The position numbers and the translations under genes are program-made. Positions 33,313 to 42,164 of a stretch of DNA of 64,000 nucleotides are shown here, piece by piece. This DNA comes from Bacteroidota bacterium (GTDB taxonomy: Bacteria > Bacteroidota > Bacteroidia > Flavobacteriales > Flavobacteriaceae), in assembly GCA_029557895.1 (NCBI GenBank), contig JAKQHT010000002.1, positions 83,462-147,461 on the forward strand, written 5' to 3'. Numbering within the stretch: the first letter of the stretch is position 1; each line of letters opens with the position of its first letter. The notes below the pieces were generated by a model. The model worked only from the letters and a program-made list of their open reading frames with translations, made no database searches and was not told the origin of the DNA.

Positions 33313-34899
33313 TCAATGTGTTTTAGTGTCGTTCAAATAGATGCCTTTTTTTAATGACAATTTTGATTGGTCGTTTTTTACCGTAATGTCTATGGATTTT
33401 TCCAAGGTTTCATTGTTCGTTTTTATATCAAAAAAGGTAATGGTTTCACCGTTTTTCAATAAATCCAACTGTTTTAAAGCTTTATTGTCAAAAGTGTTTC
33501 CTTGAATTTTTAGTATGGCTTTTGAGGCAAACCGGACTTTGAAACTTTTGACATCATCAAAATTTGAGGTAACCAAAGCCATGCTTTTTAGCAGTTCGGG
33601 GCTCAAAAAACAATTATCGCAATCTACAATAACTCTGGTTTTCAGTTTCAAAAGCGGTTTGTTTTGCATTTTATGGCCAATTGCCGTTATCACGTTGTCG
33701 CTTTGTTCTATTTTGTGGCCGGTAACTGTTTTTTTGGGAAGATTGTCATTGGTGTCAATTTCGATACCTGCTTTTGAGTAAAAAGTGATATGGGTAACAT
33801 CGGGTTTTAAAATTTCGGCAATGGCATTGATCAACGGCATTTTTATAACTTCGTCATCGGTCCTGATAATTAACTTTGATGGTTTTGGGGCAGCAATGCT
33901 GTTAAAATCACTTTTTAAAGTTTCCATTGTTGTCGGCTTTCCGTTAAGTGTGAGCTTTAGAGGATTTTGCTCTACATGCAAAACAGGTATTGAATCCTGG
34001 TTTTCGGTAGTTTCCGTAATGGTTCTTACCACCTCTTTTTTCTCGCTAAACCCATATATGCTAAAGGCAATCAGTGGGAGCAGGAGCAAACTTCTTAATA
34101 GGTTGTTGCGTGTTGATGTGTGTGTTTTCATAACTGTTAATCGTTTTTTGATGAATGAATAATTGATGGTGCTCACAAGTTCATTTTTGATAGTGCTTGA
34201 TGAAAATGTGATTAATAATTGTTGATACGCCGAAGCTTTGATGCCTTGATTTATGACGGCTTGATCGGCAAGAAATTCGTGGTTTAGTTTAATTTGTTGC
34301 TTCAAAAGGTAGATCAGTGGATGAAACCATAGCACAATTTGCAAGAATTCGATGCAAAGAATGTCGATACTATGCTTTTGCCGTGCGTGTGTCTGCTCGT
34401 GTACCATGATTTCATTGGGTATTTGTCGTTTTTTAAAACGCTGCTTGTCTAAAAAGATATAATTAAAAAACGAATGTGGAATTGCCAATTTATTTAGCAG
34501 CACATACGCAAACGACCCCGATTTTTCTACCTCGTTTTTACGTATTCTCTGGATGAGCCCGATGAGGTTCAATGTGAATTTTATGCCTAAAAACACCACG
34601 CCTGCCCAATAAACGGTCCATAAAATCATGGAAGGATAATTGGATCTTGATGCTTTGGCAATTTGCGTTTCATTTGTAATGTATGTGTTTTCGGAAACTT
34701 GTGGCTGGATGGTTTCGGCAACGTTCACTGGTTCAACATACCGTGTTATGGTCACCAAAGGAGTGGTAAGTGCCAAGGTCAGTGCCAGCAACAAATAGTA
34801 GCGTTTAAATCGGTGCATGGTTTGCTTTTCTAAAAGCAACACATAAAAAAGCATAAATACCGCCAGACAAGCACTGAATTTTAAGAGATACACAGCCAT
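33313..34899 (-). CDS. BlaR1/MecR1-type M56 membrane metallopeptidase
   Basis: 528 residues. Four membrane spans occur (two near the N-terminus, one near 90-110, and one near 255-275, LLRSLLLLPLIAFSIYGFS). The zinc motif HEQTH (about residue 167, in MVHEQTHARQKHSID) is on the cytosolic side as in BlaR1, with a downstream Glu in HEFLADQAVI. There is no penicillin-binding sensor domain; the extracytoplasmic C-terminal part (about 280-528) is unrelated and of unknown ligand. It lies one base after the BlaI-type repressor gene, so the two form a sensor-protease/repressor pair. Confidence 0.88.
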   Translation of the reverse strand: MAVYLLKFSACLAVFMLFYVLLLEKQTMHRFKRYYLLLALTLALTTPLVTITRYVEPVNVAETIQPQVSENTYITNETQIAKASRSNYPSMILWTVYWAGVVFLGIKFTLNLIGLIQRIRKNEVEKSGSFAYVLLNKLAIPHSFFNYIFLDKQRFKKRQIPNEIMVHEQTHARQKHSIDILCIEFLQIVLWFHPLIYLLKQQIKLNHEFLADQAVINQGIKASAYQQLLITFSSSTIKNELVSTINYSFIKKRLTVMKTHTSTRNNLLRSLLLLPLIAFSIYGFSEKKEVVRTITETTENQDSIPVLHVEQNPLKLTLNGKPTTMETLKSDFNSIAAPKPSKLIIRTDDEVIKMPLINAIAEILKPDVTHITFYSKAGIEIDTNDNLPKKTVTGHKIEQSDNVITAIGHKMQNKPLLKLKTRVIVDCDNCFLSPELLKSMALVTSNFDDVKSFKVRFASKAILKIQGNTFDNKALKQLDLLKNGETITFFDIKTNNETLEKSIDITVKNDQSKLSLKKGIYLNDTKTH

Positions 34900-34900
34900 A

Positions 34901-35266
34901 TCATTTCTTTTTGATTTCGTTATCGATTAAGGACTTCAGTTCTTCCAATTCTTTTTTGGTAAGATTGGTCTCTTTGGTAAAAAACGAAGCAAATTGCGAA
35001 GCACTGTCATTAAAAAAATGCTTGATAAGCTCGTTGACGTGTTTGGAAAAATAGGCTTTCTTTTTTACCAACGGATAGTATTCGCGCGAGTTGCCATACT
35101 GGTTATAGGCTACAAAACCTTTGTCTGCCATGCGTTTCAGCAGTGTCGCAACGGTGGTTGAGGCAGGTTTTGGATCCTGATATGCCTCCAGTAAATCCTT
35201 CATGAAGGCTTTTTCCAGCACCCAAAGGTGGTTCATCAATTCTTCTTCGGCTTTTGATAGTTGCAT
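34901..35266 (-). CDS. BlaI/MecI/CopY family repressor
   Basis: 121 residues. The winged helix occupies the first 75 residues (LSKAEEELMNHLWVLEKAFM, STTVATLLKRMADKGFVAYN and REYYPLV), followed by the helical dimerisation tail (FFTKETNLTKKELEELKSLI). It would repress its own promoter and be inactivated by cleavage by the adjacent M56 protease. Two dyads that suit a BlaI-type repressor lie immediately upstream at 35268-35304. It has the expected family length. Confidence 0.92.
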   Translation of the reverse strand: MQLSKAEEELMNHLWVLEKAFMKDLLEAYQDPKPASTTVATLLKRMADKGFVAYNQYGNSREYYPLVKKKAYFSKHVNELIKHFFNDSASQFASFFTKETNLTKKELEELKSLIDNEIKKK

Positions 35267-35267
35267 T

Positions 35268-35304
35268 ATTCTACAATATTAGAATTATTTCTACAAATGT
35301 AGAA
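35268..35304. promoter_or_regulatory. Double BlaI-type operator
   Basis: Dyad 1 at 35268-35285 is ATTCTA-N6-TAGAAT; dyad 2 at 35289-35304 is TTCTACA-AA-TGTAGAA. The inner TACA/TGTA halves resemble known BlaI/MecI operators. They begin two bases before the repressor start codon and lie 52 bases before the -7 element of the divergent M28 peptidase gene. Confidence 0.7.
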
Positions 35305-35355
35305 TAAAAAATTATTTATCCAAATTTTATTGCCGTTTTTTTTTGTCATTTGCCA

Positions 35356-35363
35356 TATCTTTG
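35356..35363 (+). promoter_or_regulatory. -7 element of the M28 peptidase gene
   Basis: TATCTTTG fits TAnnTTTG, with the start codon at 35387 about 17 bases after the expected start point. Confidence 0.5.
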
Positions 35364-35386
35364 TTGTTGAACCAGCAGTTTCCAAA

Positions 35387-36751
35387 ATGAAATTTCGTAT
35401 TTTGTTTCTTTTCTGTGTTGTGTTTGGCAGTGTTTCTGTACAAAGCCAAACCATTGCAGAACTCATCAACCAAATCAACCGTGATTCATTAAGCCAAACC
35501 GTAAAAGAACTTACCGGCGAAATCCCAACAGTCGTTTATGGCAATACCGTGACCATTATCAATAGGCACCACGCTAATAATGACGTTGCCGCAGATTATA
35601 TCAAGCAGAAATTTGAACAACTAGGAAATCTTGCCATTACAGACCAATCTTTCAACGCCACCGGGCGCAACATCATTGCCGTTCAATTGGGAAAAACCAA
35701 TCCCGATAACATTTTTATTGTTTGTGCCCATTATGATTCGGTGGCCGATTATTGTGCAGATGACAATGCCAGCGGTACCGCCGCAGTGCTAGAAATAGCC
35801 AGGATACTTTCTAAACAATGCATCGACAACACCATTGTTTATGCGCTTTGGGATGAAGAAGAAATTGGGTTGCGGGGCGCCAATTACTATGCGGTGCAAG
35901 CCGCAGCAAATAATACAAACATACTGGGAGTGTTGAACATAGATATGATGGGTTATGATGGCGATAACGATAATGATTTTGATATAGATGTGAGAAATAT
36001 AGCCAATTCCATTGCCATGAAAGACGATATCATTTCGGTTTTAAATACGCCCGAATATGGTTTTACACTCAATGTGAATGTGGTAAATCCCGGAACGACC
36101 GCCAGCGACCATTCGCGGTTTTGGAACAATGGGTTCTCTGCTGTTTTGGTCGGCGAATCTTGGGAAAATAATGACCAAACACCTTATTATCACTCTTCGG
36201 GAGATCGTTTTTCTACCTTGAATCTAACATATTACCACGAGTTGACCAAGTTGATATTTGCTTATATGGCTACCAAAGCCGGATTGATGCCTATAGATAA
36301 TAGTGTGACCCAATCAAACATGACGCTTACCGCGACACAAACCGGAGCAACCTACCAATGGTTTGATTGCGAAACGGGTTTGCCTATAGACGGTGCGGTA
36401 AACAGATCGTTTTCACCTGAAGGTAATGGAAGTTATGCGGTAAACATCACCTTGGGTGGTTGTACCGAAACCAGCAATTGCTTTTTTTTTGACACGTTAG
36501 GGTTGCAGTCTTTTGACGAAAACGAACTCAAAATTTATCCGAATCCGGTTCATTCGGTTTTAAAAATTGAAACCACGACCCAAGCCTTAAAGACCATTGA
36601 CGTATATGATATTTCGGGGAAAGTGATGCTGAAATATACTTCAAACCAAAGCGTTATTGAATTGAACACTTCCAAATTGCCAAACGGAATTTACTTTGTA
36701 AAGGTAAAAACCGATACCAAATCTGGGTATTTTAAGGTTGTAAAAGAATAG
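35387..36751 (+). CDS. Secreted M28 family zinc peptidase with T9SS sorting domain
   Basis: 454 residues from ATG 35387, which begins a signal peptide (MKFRILFLFCVVFGSVSVQS). M28 metal ligands are in order: VCAHYDSV (His, Asp), DDNASGTAAV (bridging Asp), WDEEEIGLRGA (catalytic Glu pair), LNIDMMGYD (Asp) and SDHSRFWNNG (His). A short Ig-like segment with a Cys pair (about 310-370) precedes a T9SS type A domain (IYPNPVHSVLKIE, KLPNGIYFVKVKT). It is therefore an extracellular aminopeptidase. It diverges from the BlaI/BlaR-type pair and may be controlled by the same operators. Confidence 0.9.
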   Translation: MKFRILFLFCVVFGSVSVQSQTIAELINQINRDSLSQTVKELTGEIPTVVYGNTVTIINRHHANNDVAADYIKQKFEQLGNLAITDQSFNATGRNIIAVQLGKTNPDNIFIVCAHYDSVADYCADDNASGTAAVLEIARILSKQCIDNTIVYALWDEEEIGLRGANYYAVQAAANNTNILGVLNIDMMGYDGDNDNDFDIDVRNIANSIAMKDDIISVLNTPEYGFTLNVNVVNPGTTASDHSRFWNNGFSAVLVGESWENNDQTPYYHSSGDRFSTLNLTYYHELTKLIFAYMATKAGLMPIDNSVTQSNMTLTATQTGATYQWFDCETGLPIDGAVNRSFSPEGNGSYAVNITLGGCTETSNCFFFDTLGLQSFDENELKIYPNPVHSVLKIETTTQALKTIDVYDISGKVMLKYTSNQSVIELNTSKLPNGIYFVKVKTDTKSGYFKVVKE

Positions 36752-36789
36752 ACAAACAGCCTGAAGGATTTCTCTTTCAGACTGTTTGT
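36752..36789. terminator. Bidirectional terminator between convergent genes
   Basis: ACAAACAG-C-CTGAA (36752-36765) pairs with TTCAG-A-CTGTTTGT (36776-36789), a 13-bp stem with one internal mismatch. It lies exactly between the stops of the M28 and M20 genes. Confidence 0.7.
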
Positions 36790-36792
36790 TCA

Positions 36793-38181
36793 TCATTTGT
36801 ACAGTTCTGTAAAAAACGTATAAAAATACGGAATGGTTTCAATGCCTTTGTAGTAATTCCAAACGCCAAAATGCTCGTTTGGCGAATGTATGGCATCGCT
36901 GTCAAGCCCAAATCCCATCAAGATGGTTTTGCTTTTTAATTCTTGTTCAAACAGCGCCACAATAGGAATGCTGCCGCCGCTACGTTGTGGAATGGGTGTT
37001 TTGCCAAAAGTGGTTTCATAGGCCTTTGCCGCCGCTTGGTAGCCAATACTGTCAATAGGCGTGACATAACCCTGCCCGCCGTGGTGCGGTTTCACAAGCA
37101 CTTTTACGCCTTTGGGTGCAATACTTTCAAAATGGTTTTTAAAAAGTTCGGTAATTTCTTCCCAATCTTGATGTGGCACCAATCGCATGGAAATTTTTGC
37201 ATAGGCCTTACTTGCAATCACGGTTTTTGCACCTTCTCCGGTATAGCCGCCCCAAATGCCGTTTACATCAAGTGTTGGCCTTATGGAATTGCGCTCGTTG
37301 GTAGTGTAGCCTTTTTCACCATACACATCATCGATGTCCAAAGCTTTTTTATAATTTTCAATTGAAAATGGTGCTTTTGCCATTTGCGAACGTTCATCTG
37401 CCGACAATTCTTCTACCTTGTCATAAAATCCGGGAATGGTAATATGGTTGTTTTCATCATGGAGCGACGCAATCATTTTGGTCAGTACATTAATCGGGTT
37501 TGCAACGGCGCCTCCGTACAATCCGGAATGTAAATCGCGGTTTGGCCCGGTCACTTCAACCTCTACATAACTCAAACCCCGTAATCCTGTGGTAATTGAC
37601 GGTACGTCTTTGGAAATCATTCCGGTATCAGAAATCAAGATAACATCGTTTTTGAGTTTTTCGCGATTGTTTTTTACAAATACACCCAAGTTTTTGCTGC
37701 CAACTTCTTCTTCACCTTCTATCATAAACTTCACGTTGCAAGGCAATTGATTGGTTGAGGTCATAAACTCCAAAGCTTTTACGTGCATATACATTTGCCC
37801 TTTGTCATCACAGGCGCCACGTGCAAAAATGGCACCTTCGGGATGTAATTCGGTAGGTTTTATCACCGGTTCGAATGGGGGCGACGTCCATAAATCCAAC
37901 GGGTCGGGCGGCTGTACGTCATAATGGCCATAAACCAAAATAGTCGGCAGGTTACTGTCAATTATTTTCTCGCCATATACAATAGGGTAACCGTCGGTTG
38001 GGCAAATTTCCACGTGGTCACAACCTGCTTTTTCAAGGTTTTGCTTTATGGCCTCGGCGGTTTTCAATACATCGTTTTTATATGCCGAATCAGCACTAAT
38101 GGATGGAATTTTTAATAACTCGATAAGTTCGTCAAGAAATCGCTCTTTATTGGATTCTAAATATGATGAAATACCTTTCAT
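36793..38181 (-). CDS. M20 family dipeptidase (CNDP/ArgE-DapE-like)
   Basis: 462 residues, no signal peptide, so cytosolic. Metal motifs: VYGHYDVQPPDPLDLW (His, Asp), ARGACDDKGQMYMH (bridging Asp), EGEEEVGS (Glu pair), ISDTGM (Asp) and a late DAIHSPNEHFG (His). The dimerisation domain contains RDLHSGLYGG. The length and motif set fit the CNDP-like dipeptidase group, which cleaves dipeptides released during protein breakdown. It is a single gene convergent with the M28 peptidase. Confidence 0.9.
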   Translation of the reverse strand: MKGISSYLESNKERFLDELIELLKIPSISADSAYKNDVLKTAEAIKQNLEKAGCDHVEICPTDGYPIVYGEKIIDSNLPTILVYGHYDVQPPDPLDLWTSPPFEPVIKPTELHPEGAIFARGACDDKGQMYMHVKALEFMTSTNQLPCNVKFMIEGEEEVGSKNLGVFVKNNREKLKNDVILISDTGMISKDVPSITTGLRGLSYVEVEVTGPNRDLHSGLYGGAVANPINVLTKMIASLHDENNHITIPGFYDKVEELSADERSQMAKAPFSIENYKKALDIDDVYGEKGYTTNERNSIRPTLDVNGIWGGYTGEGAKTVIASKAYAKISMRLVPHQDWEEITELFKNHFESIAPKGVKVLVKPHHGGQGYVTPIDSIGYQAAAKAYETTFGKTPIPQRSGGSIPIVALFEQELKSKTILMGFGLDSDAIHSPNEHFGVWNYYKGIETIPYFYTFFTELYK

Positions 38182-38243
38182 GGATTATGGATTTGAAATT
38201 TCACAAAAGTACAAAATCAAAAAGAATTTTATCCGATAGGCAG

Positions 38244-38273
38244 TTTGTATATTCAAACTAATGTTTATATTTG
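38244..38273 (+). promoter_or_regulatory. Promoter of tRNA-Leu
   Basis: TTTG at 38244-38247 and TATATTTG at 38266-38273 (18-base spacer) precede the tRNA by 26 bases. Confidence 0.65.
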
Positions 38274-38299
38274 CAACCCGATATTATATCGGTAAAGTT

Positions 38300-38381
38300 G
38301 CAGGCGTGGTGGAATTGGTAGACACGCTAGACTTAGGATCTAGTGCCGTGAGGTGTGAGAGTTCGAGTCTCTCCGCCTGTA
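38300..38381 (+). tRNA. tRNA-Leu (anticodon UAG)
   Basis: The acceptor GCAGGCG pairs with CGCCTGT (one G-U). The D arm contains GGAATTGGTAGACACG. The anticodon stem CTAGA/TCTAG encloses CTTAGGA, giving anticodon TAG at 38334-38336. A class II variable arm (TGCCGTGAGGTGTG) and a T arm with GTTCGAGTC follow. No CCA is encoded, since the sequence after the discriminator A reads CAAAG. It is a single tRNA with its own promoter and terminator. Confidence 0.96.
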
Positions 38382-38390
38382 CAAAGAAAA

Positions 38391-38418
38391 AAGCTCTAAC
38401 ATTGGTTAGGGCTTTTTT
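38391..38418 (+). terminator. Terminator of tRNA-Leu
   Basis: AAGCTCTAAC and GTTAGGGCTT form a stem with one G-U pair and an ATTG loop, followed by a T-run. The following stretch to 38570 shows nothing recognisable. Confidence 0.8.
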
Positions 38419-38575
38419 TATGTAAAGTTCGTATCAATGATTTTATTTGTCAAAACCGTTGGGAAGTTCGTTATGTAAATAAATAAATTGAGCTAATTTT
38501 AGTTTTTAATGCTTTGGTCCGGTTTCTTTTGAGGGCAGGCCGTGAGTGATACTGCGACTATCATATAATGAAAAA

Positions 38576-38592
38576 CCCCTCACAAAGAGGGG
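38576..38592 (-). terminator. Terminator of the GH2 gene
   Basis: CCCCTC and GAGGGG form a 6-bp stem with an ACAAA loop flanked by AAAAA and TTTT, so on the minus strand a T-run follows. It lies about 40 bases past the GH2 stop. Confidence 0.65.
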
Positions 38593-38629
38593 CTTTTCTG
38601 CTATTAATCAACTTCGGGCAAATGAACTT

Positions 38630-41065
38630 TCAGTTGCTCTCTATTACTGTTTTGGCACTTTTCAGCCCTTTTCCTTTGACCGACAATTCAATGCTGCCTT
38701 TCTCTGTTGAAGATTGTACAATGACAACGAGTTTTCCGCTGAAGAGCTTCATTGTTGGTACATGAAATGGTTCGAGTGAAGTAGCATCGCCATTGCAGGT
38801 TGCTCTGAATGAGCCTTTGCCTTTTACTATAAAATCCAATTGGTTTGTTGCCGTAGGGCAGGGATTTCCATTTTTGTCAACAACGGAAACCGTTACAAAT
38901 GCCAAATCTTCGCCATTTGCATTTATGGATGTAACATCGGGTTCCAGTACAATTTGGTGCGGTTTGCCTGCCGTATGGATTTCTTTTTCGGCAGCGGGGT
39001 TTCCGTTTTTGTCATATGCTACAACTTTCAATGTACCCGGTTCGTATTTTGTGTCCATCCACATCAGTCGGTACCTGTTAAGGGGCGTGGTGTTGTTTTT
39101 TTCTTGGAATCCCTGGCTTTTTCCATTGATGAACAGCTCGGCACGGTCATAATTGGTATAAACAAAAACGGGTGTTGTTTGTCCCTCACGTCCTTCCCAG
39201 TTCCAATGTGGGAGGATGTGGAGCGTTTCATCATTTGTGTTCCATCGGCTTCGATACAAATAATAACGGTCTTTTGGGATTCCTGCAAGATCGATCATCC
39301 CAAAATAGGAACTCCGCGTTGGCCAAGCCTCGTCATGGGGCGTTGGTTCGCCTAAATAATCAAAGCCGGTCCATACAAACTCGCCAATGACCCAGGGTTT
39401 GTCATCCTGAAGTACAAAATCGTCGTCCGGAACATTGGACCAACTGCAATATTCCAGATCGTAAGATGACGATTGCAGGTCGGGATGTTTTTTCATGCTC
39501 CCTTTTTCCAAAGGAAATTTGTATATGCCCCGAGAGCTCACGGTAGATGCCGTTTCGGAACCCAGAATGAAGCCTTGGGGAAATTTCTTATAAGCTTCTT
39601 CGTACAGTTGCGTGCGGTAGTTGAGTCCCGGCACATCCAAAAGTGCCCCAAACCCTGACTCCATGACGGGCTTCAATTGGTCCATGCCTACGGTTACGGG
39701 GCGCGTAGGGTCTTCTCGATGGAAAATTTCCTGGAGCCATTTGGCACGCTTGACGCCTTCTTCGCCCCATTGGTCAGGTACTTCGTTGCCTGCGCTCCAC
39801 ATCACGATGGACGGATGGTTGCGGGTGGCTCGAACCAAATTAACAACATCTTTTTCTGCATAATCCTCAAAATAAAGGTTATACCCGTTTTCTACTTTGG
39901 GTATCGCCCATTCGTCAAAACTTTCGGCAAGGAACAAAAAGCCCATTTCGTCGGCAAGGTTTAATTGTTCTATGGAGGGCATGTTGTGCGAACTTCGGAT
40001 GGCGTTGCAGCCCAAATCTTTCAAGATGGTAAGCTGTCGCCGTAATGCCGAAATGTTAATGGCCGCGCCCAAAGGACCCAAATCGTGGTGAAGGCAGACG
40101 CCTTTGAATTTTGTTACCTTGCCATTGAGCCTAAAACCATGTTTTGCATCGTATTCAATCTTACGGATGCCAAATTTTGTGCTTGTATCATCCACCAATT
40201 GGCCATTGGCATATAATCTTGAAACACACGTGTACAAATAGGGTGTTTCCGGACTCCAAAGTTTTGGTTTGCTAACTGCTATATTTTGTTCAAAAGTGTT
40301 TCCAAAAAGTGTTGTCGTTTCGTCCGAGTTTAGTTTTTGGCCCTCGGCGTCATAAATTTCTGTGACCAGCCGAAGATTATCTCCCGTAGTGGTGGTTTTG
40401 ATATTTACCTGTGCAATGTCATCCGTAATTGTCGGTGTGGTGATAAACGTTCCCCAATGGTCAATGCTTGCGTTGTTTTTCAAAATTATTTGAACATTTC
40501 TGTAGAGTCCCGCACCAGGGTACCAGCGCGATGCCAACCCTCGATTGTTTAGTTTTACAGCCAATGTATTGTCTTGGTTCTCTTGGATATGAGCGGTTAT
40601 ATCAAAATAAAAATAGGCATAGCCAAATTTCCATTCACCAACTTTTTTGCCGTTGACAAATACTTCCGGTTCGCTCATGGCACCGTCAAATGCTACCAAA
40701 ACTTTTTTTGAGTTGTCAAAATTTTGCAATGAAAAAGAGGTTCTGTACCAAGCTTCGCCAATATGGGGAAGGGCACCGGTTCTTCCGGTTTTTTCGGTAG
40801 CTACGCTTTCGCCGTTTTGGATTATGGCAATGTGTTGTAAATCGATGTTCTTGTCAAATGGTCCGTATATGGCCCAATCGTGAGGAACGGACACACTTTC
40901 CCATTTGGAGTCGTCAAAATCTTTTTCGTAAGCATTTGGCACAGATCCTTTGTGAAACTTCCAATGGTTTTTGAGCGTCAATACCTCTCGTTGTTGTCCA
41001 AAGGACAGCATGGGAGCTAAAATGATTGATAAAAGGAGCAATAAAATGTAACGGGGTTTGTTCAT
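38630..41065 (-). CDS. Glycoside hydrolase family 2, probable exported beta-galactosidase
   Basis: 811 residues. A signal peptide (RYILLLLLSIILAPMLSFGQ) is followed by a GH2 sugar-binding domain (SKWESVSVPHDWAIYGPF, AWYRTSF), an Ig-like domain, and the TIM barrel with LHHDLGPLGAA, SSHNMPS, the acid/base Glu in MWSAGNEVPDQW and the nucleophile Glu in ILGSETAS. IGEFVWTGFDYLGEPTP closes the barrel, followed by two further beta domains. GH2 enzymes of this form cleave beta-galactosides, and the galactose-pathway operon diverging from it supports that over glucuronidase or mannosidase. It is likely periplasmic. Confidence 0.88.
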   Translation of the reverse strand: MNKPRYILLLLLSIILAPMLSFGQQREVLTLKNHWKFHKGSVPNAYEKDFDDSKWESVSVPHDWAIYGPFDKNIDLQHIAIIQNGESVATEKTGRTGALPHIGEAWYRTSFSLQNFDNSKKVLVAFDGAMSEPEVFVNGKKVGEWKFGYAYFYFDITAHIQENQDNTLAVKLNNRGLASRWYPGAGLYRNVQIILKNNASIDHWGTFITTPTITDDIAQVNIKTTTTGDNLRLVTEIYDAEGQKLNSDETTTLFGNTFEQNIAVSKPKLWSPETPYLYTCVSRLYANGQLVDDTSTKFGIRKIEYDAKHGFRLNGKVTKFKGVCLHHDLGPLGAAINISALRRQLTILKDLGCNAIRSSHNMPSIEQLNLADEMGFLFLAESFDEWAIPKVENGYNLYFEDYAEKDVVNLVRATRNHPSIVMWSAGNEVPDQWGEEGVKRAKWLQEIFHREDPTRPVTVGMDQLKPVMESGFGALLDVPGLNYRTQLYEEAYKKFPQGFILGSETASTVSSRGIYKFPLEKGSMKKHPDLQSSSYDLEYCSWSNVPDDDFVLQDDKPWVIGEFVWTGFDYLGEPTPHDEAWPTRSSYFGMIDLAGIPKDRYYLYRSRWNTNDETLHILPHWNWEGREGQTTPVFVYTNYDRAELFINGKSQGFQEKNNTTPLNRYRLMWMDTKYEPGTLKVVAYDKNGNPAAEKEIHTAGKPHQIVLEPDVTSINANGEDLAFVTVSVVDKNGNPCPTATNQLDFIVKGKGSFRATCNGDATSLEPFHVPTMKLFSGKLVVIVQSSTEKGSIELSVKGKGLKSAKTVIESN

Positions 41066-41165
41066 AACGTTTATAAGGTACTTGCTTATATGTTTTGGTT
41101 GCTAAACTAATAAAAAAAATCATAAAACATACCAGTACCTACCAGTTTGTTGATATATTTGTAAA

Positions 41166-42164
41166 ATGAATTGGATACATGTCAAAAATCATGCTGGAAT
41201 ACCAAAGTACAGGCAGCTTGTGCTCTCGGTAGAAAATGCGCTGTTGGAAGGTGTACTAAAAAAAGGTGATGCTTTGCCGTCTGTCAATCAGGTCAGTAAC
41301 AGGTTTGGGCTTTCGAGAGATACGGTCTTTACTGCCTTGAACGAGTTGAAAACCAGGGGTATCATAGAATCGGTACCGGGTAAGGGATTTTTTGTAACGA
41401 GTGAACATATCAAGGTAAAGCAAAGGATTTTTTTATTGTTTGATGAGTTGAACGCCTTTAAGGAAGATTTGTACAATGCGTTTGTAGCACATTTGGGAGG
41501 CGATGTACAGGTCGATATTTTCTTTCACCATTTCAACGAAGAAATGTTCAAAAAACTGATTCTTGACAGCTTGGGAAATTACAGCTACTACGTTATTATG
41601 CCAGCCAACCTGAAACATACGGGAAGTGTGGTTAATAAATTGCCTTCAGACAAAGTTTACATTCTTGACCAGATCAACCAGGAGCTATCGAGCTATCCGG
41701 CCATCTACCAAAATTTTGAAACCGATATTTTCAACAGTTTGATGGAAGCAAGGCCGATGATAGAGAAATATAGAAAGATGGTATTGCTGTTCCCCGAAAA
41801 GCGACAGCCCATCGGAATGCTCTACGGTTTTCAGAATTACAGAAGAGAGACAGCCTTCAACTATGAAATCATCGATACATTGGATGGCAGAACATTAGTG
41901 CCGGGCGAGGTTTACTTGGTATTGGACGACCAAAGTCTTATTTTCCTGATAAAAAAACTGAAGGACCAAGGTTTGGTCTTGGGTAGTGACATTGGAATCA
42001 TTTCCTATAATGATACACTCTTGAAAGAAATCGTTGAAGGAGGTATCACGACCATCTCCACCGATTTTAAGGCTATGGGTAAACGACTTGCAGAAATGAT
42101 CCGCAACAAGGAACATATCAAAATTGAAAACCCCAATTCGCTTATAATCAGAAATTCATTGTAA
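41166..42164 (+). CDS. GntR-family regulator with sugar-binding-protein-like domain
   Basis: 332 residues. The N-terminal winged helix (about 10-78) contains GDALPSVNQVSNRFGLSRDT and IIESVPGKGFFV. The rest resembles periplasmic-binding-protein folds used by LacI-type sensors, with RIFLLFDELNAFKEDLYNAF and GSDIGIISYNDT near the end. This GntR plus sensor plan is common for sugar regulators in Bacteroidota. It diverges from the GH2 gene and its stop is contiguous with the next gene, so it probably senses galactose or a derivative and controls this locus. Confidence 0.87.
   Translation: MNWIHVKNHAGIPKYRQLVLSVENALLEGVLKKGDALPSVNQVSNRFGLSRDTVFTALNELKTRGIIESVPGKGFFVTSEHIKVKQRIFLLFDELNAFKEDLYNAFVAHLGGDVQVDIFFHHFNEEMFKKLILDSLGNYSYYVIMPANLKHTGSVVNKLPSDKVYILDQINQELSSYPAIYQNFETDIFNSLMEARPMIEKYRKMVLLFPEKRQPIGMLYGFQNYRRETAFNYEIIDTLDGRTLVPGEVYLVLDDQSLIFLIKKLKDQGLVLGSDIGIISYNDTLLKEIVEGGITTISTDFKAMGKRLAEMIRNKEHIKIENPNSLIIRNSL

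Noticed and set aside
38382..38575. An integration site or mobile element at the tRNA-Leu 3' end
   Set aside because: No repeat of the tRNA 3' end and no integrase gene are seen on either side; the tRNA is followed by its own terminator.
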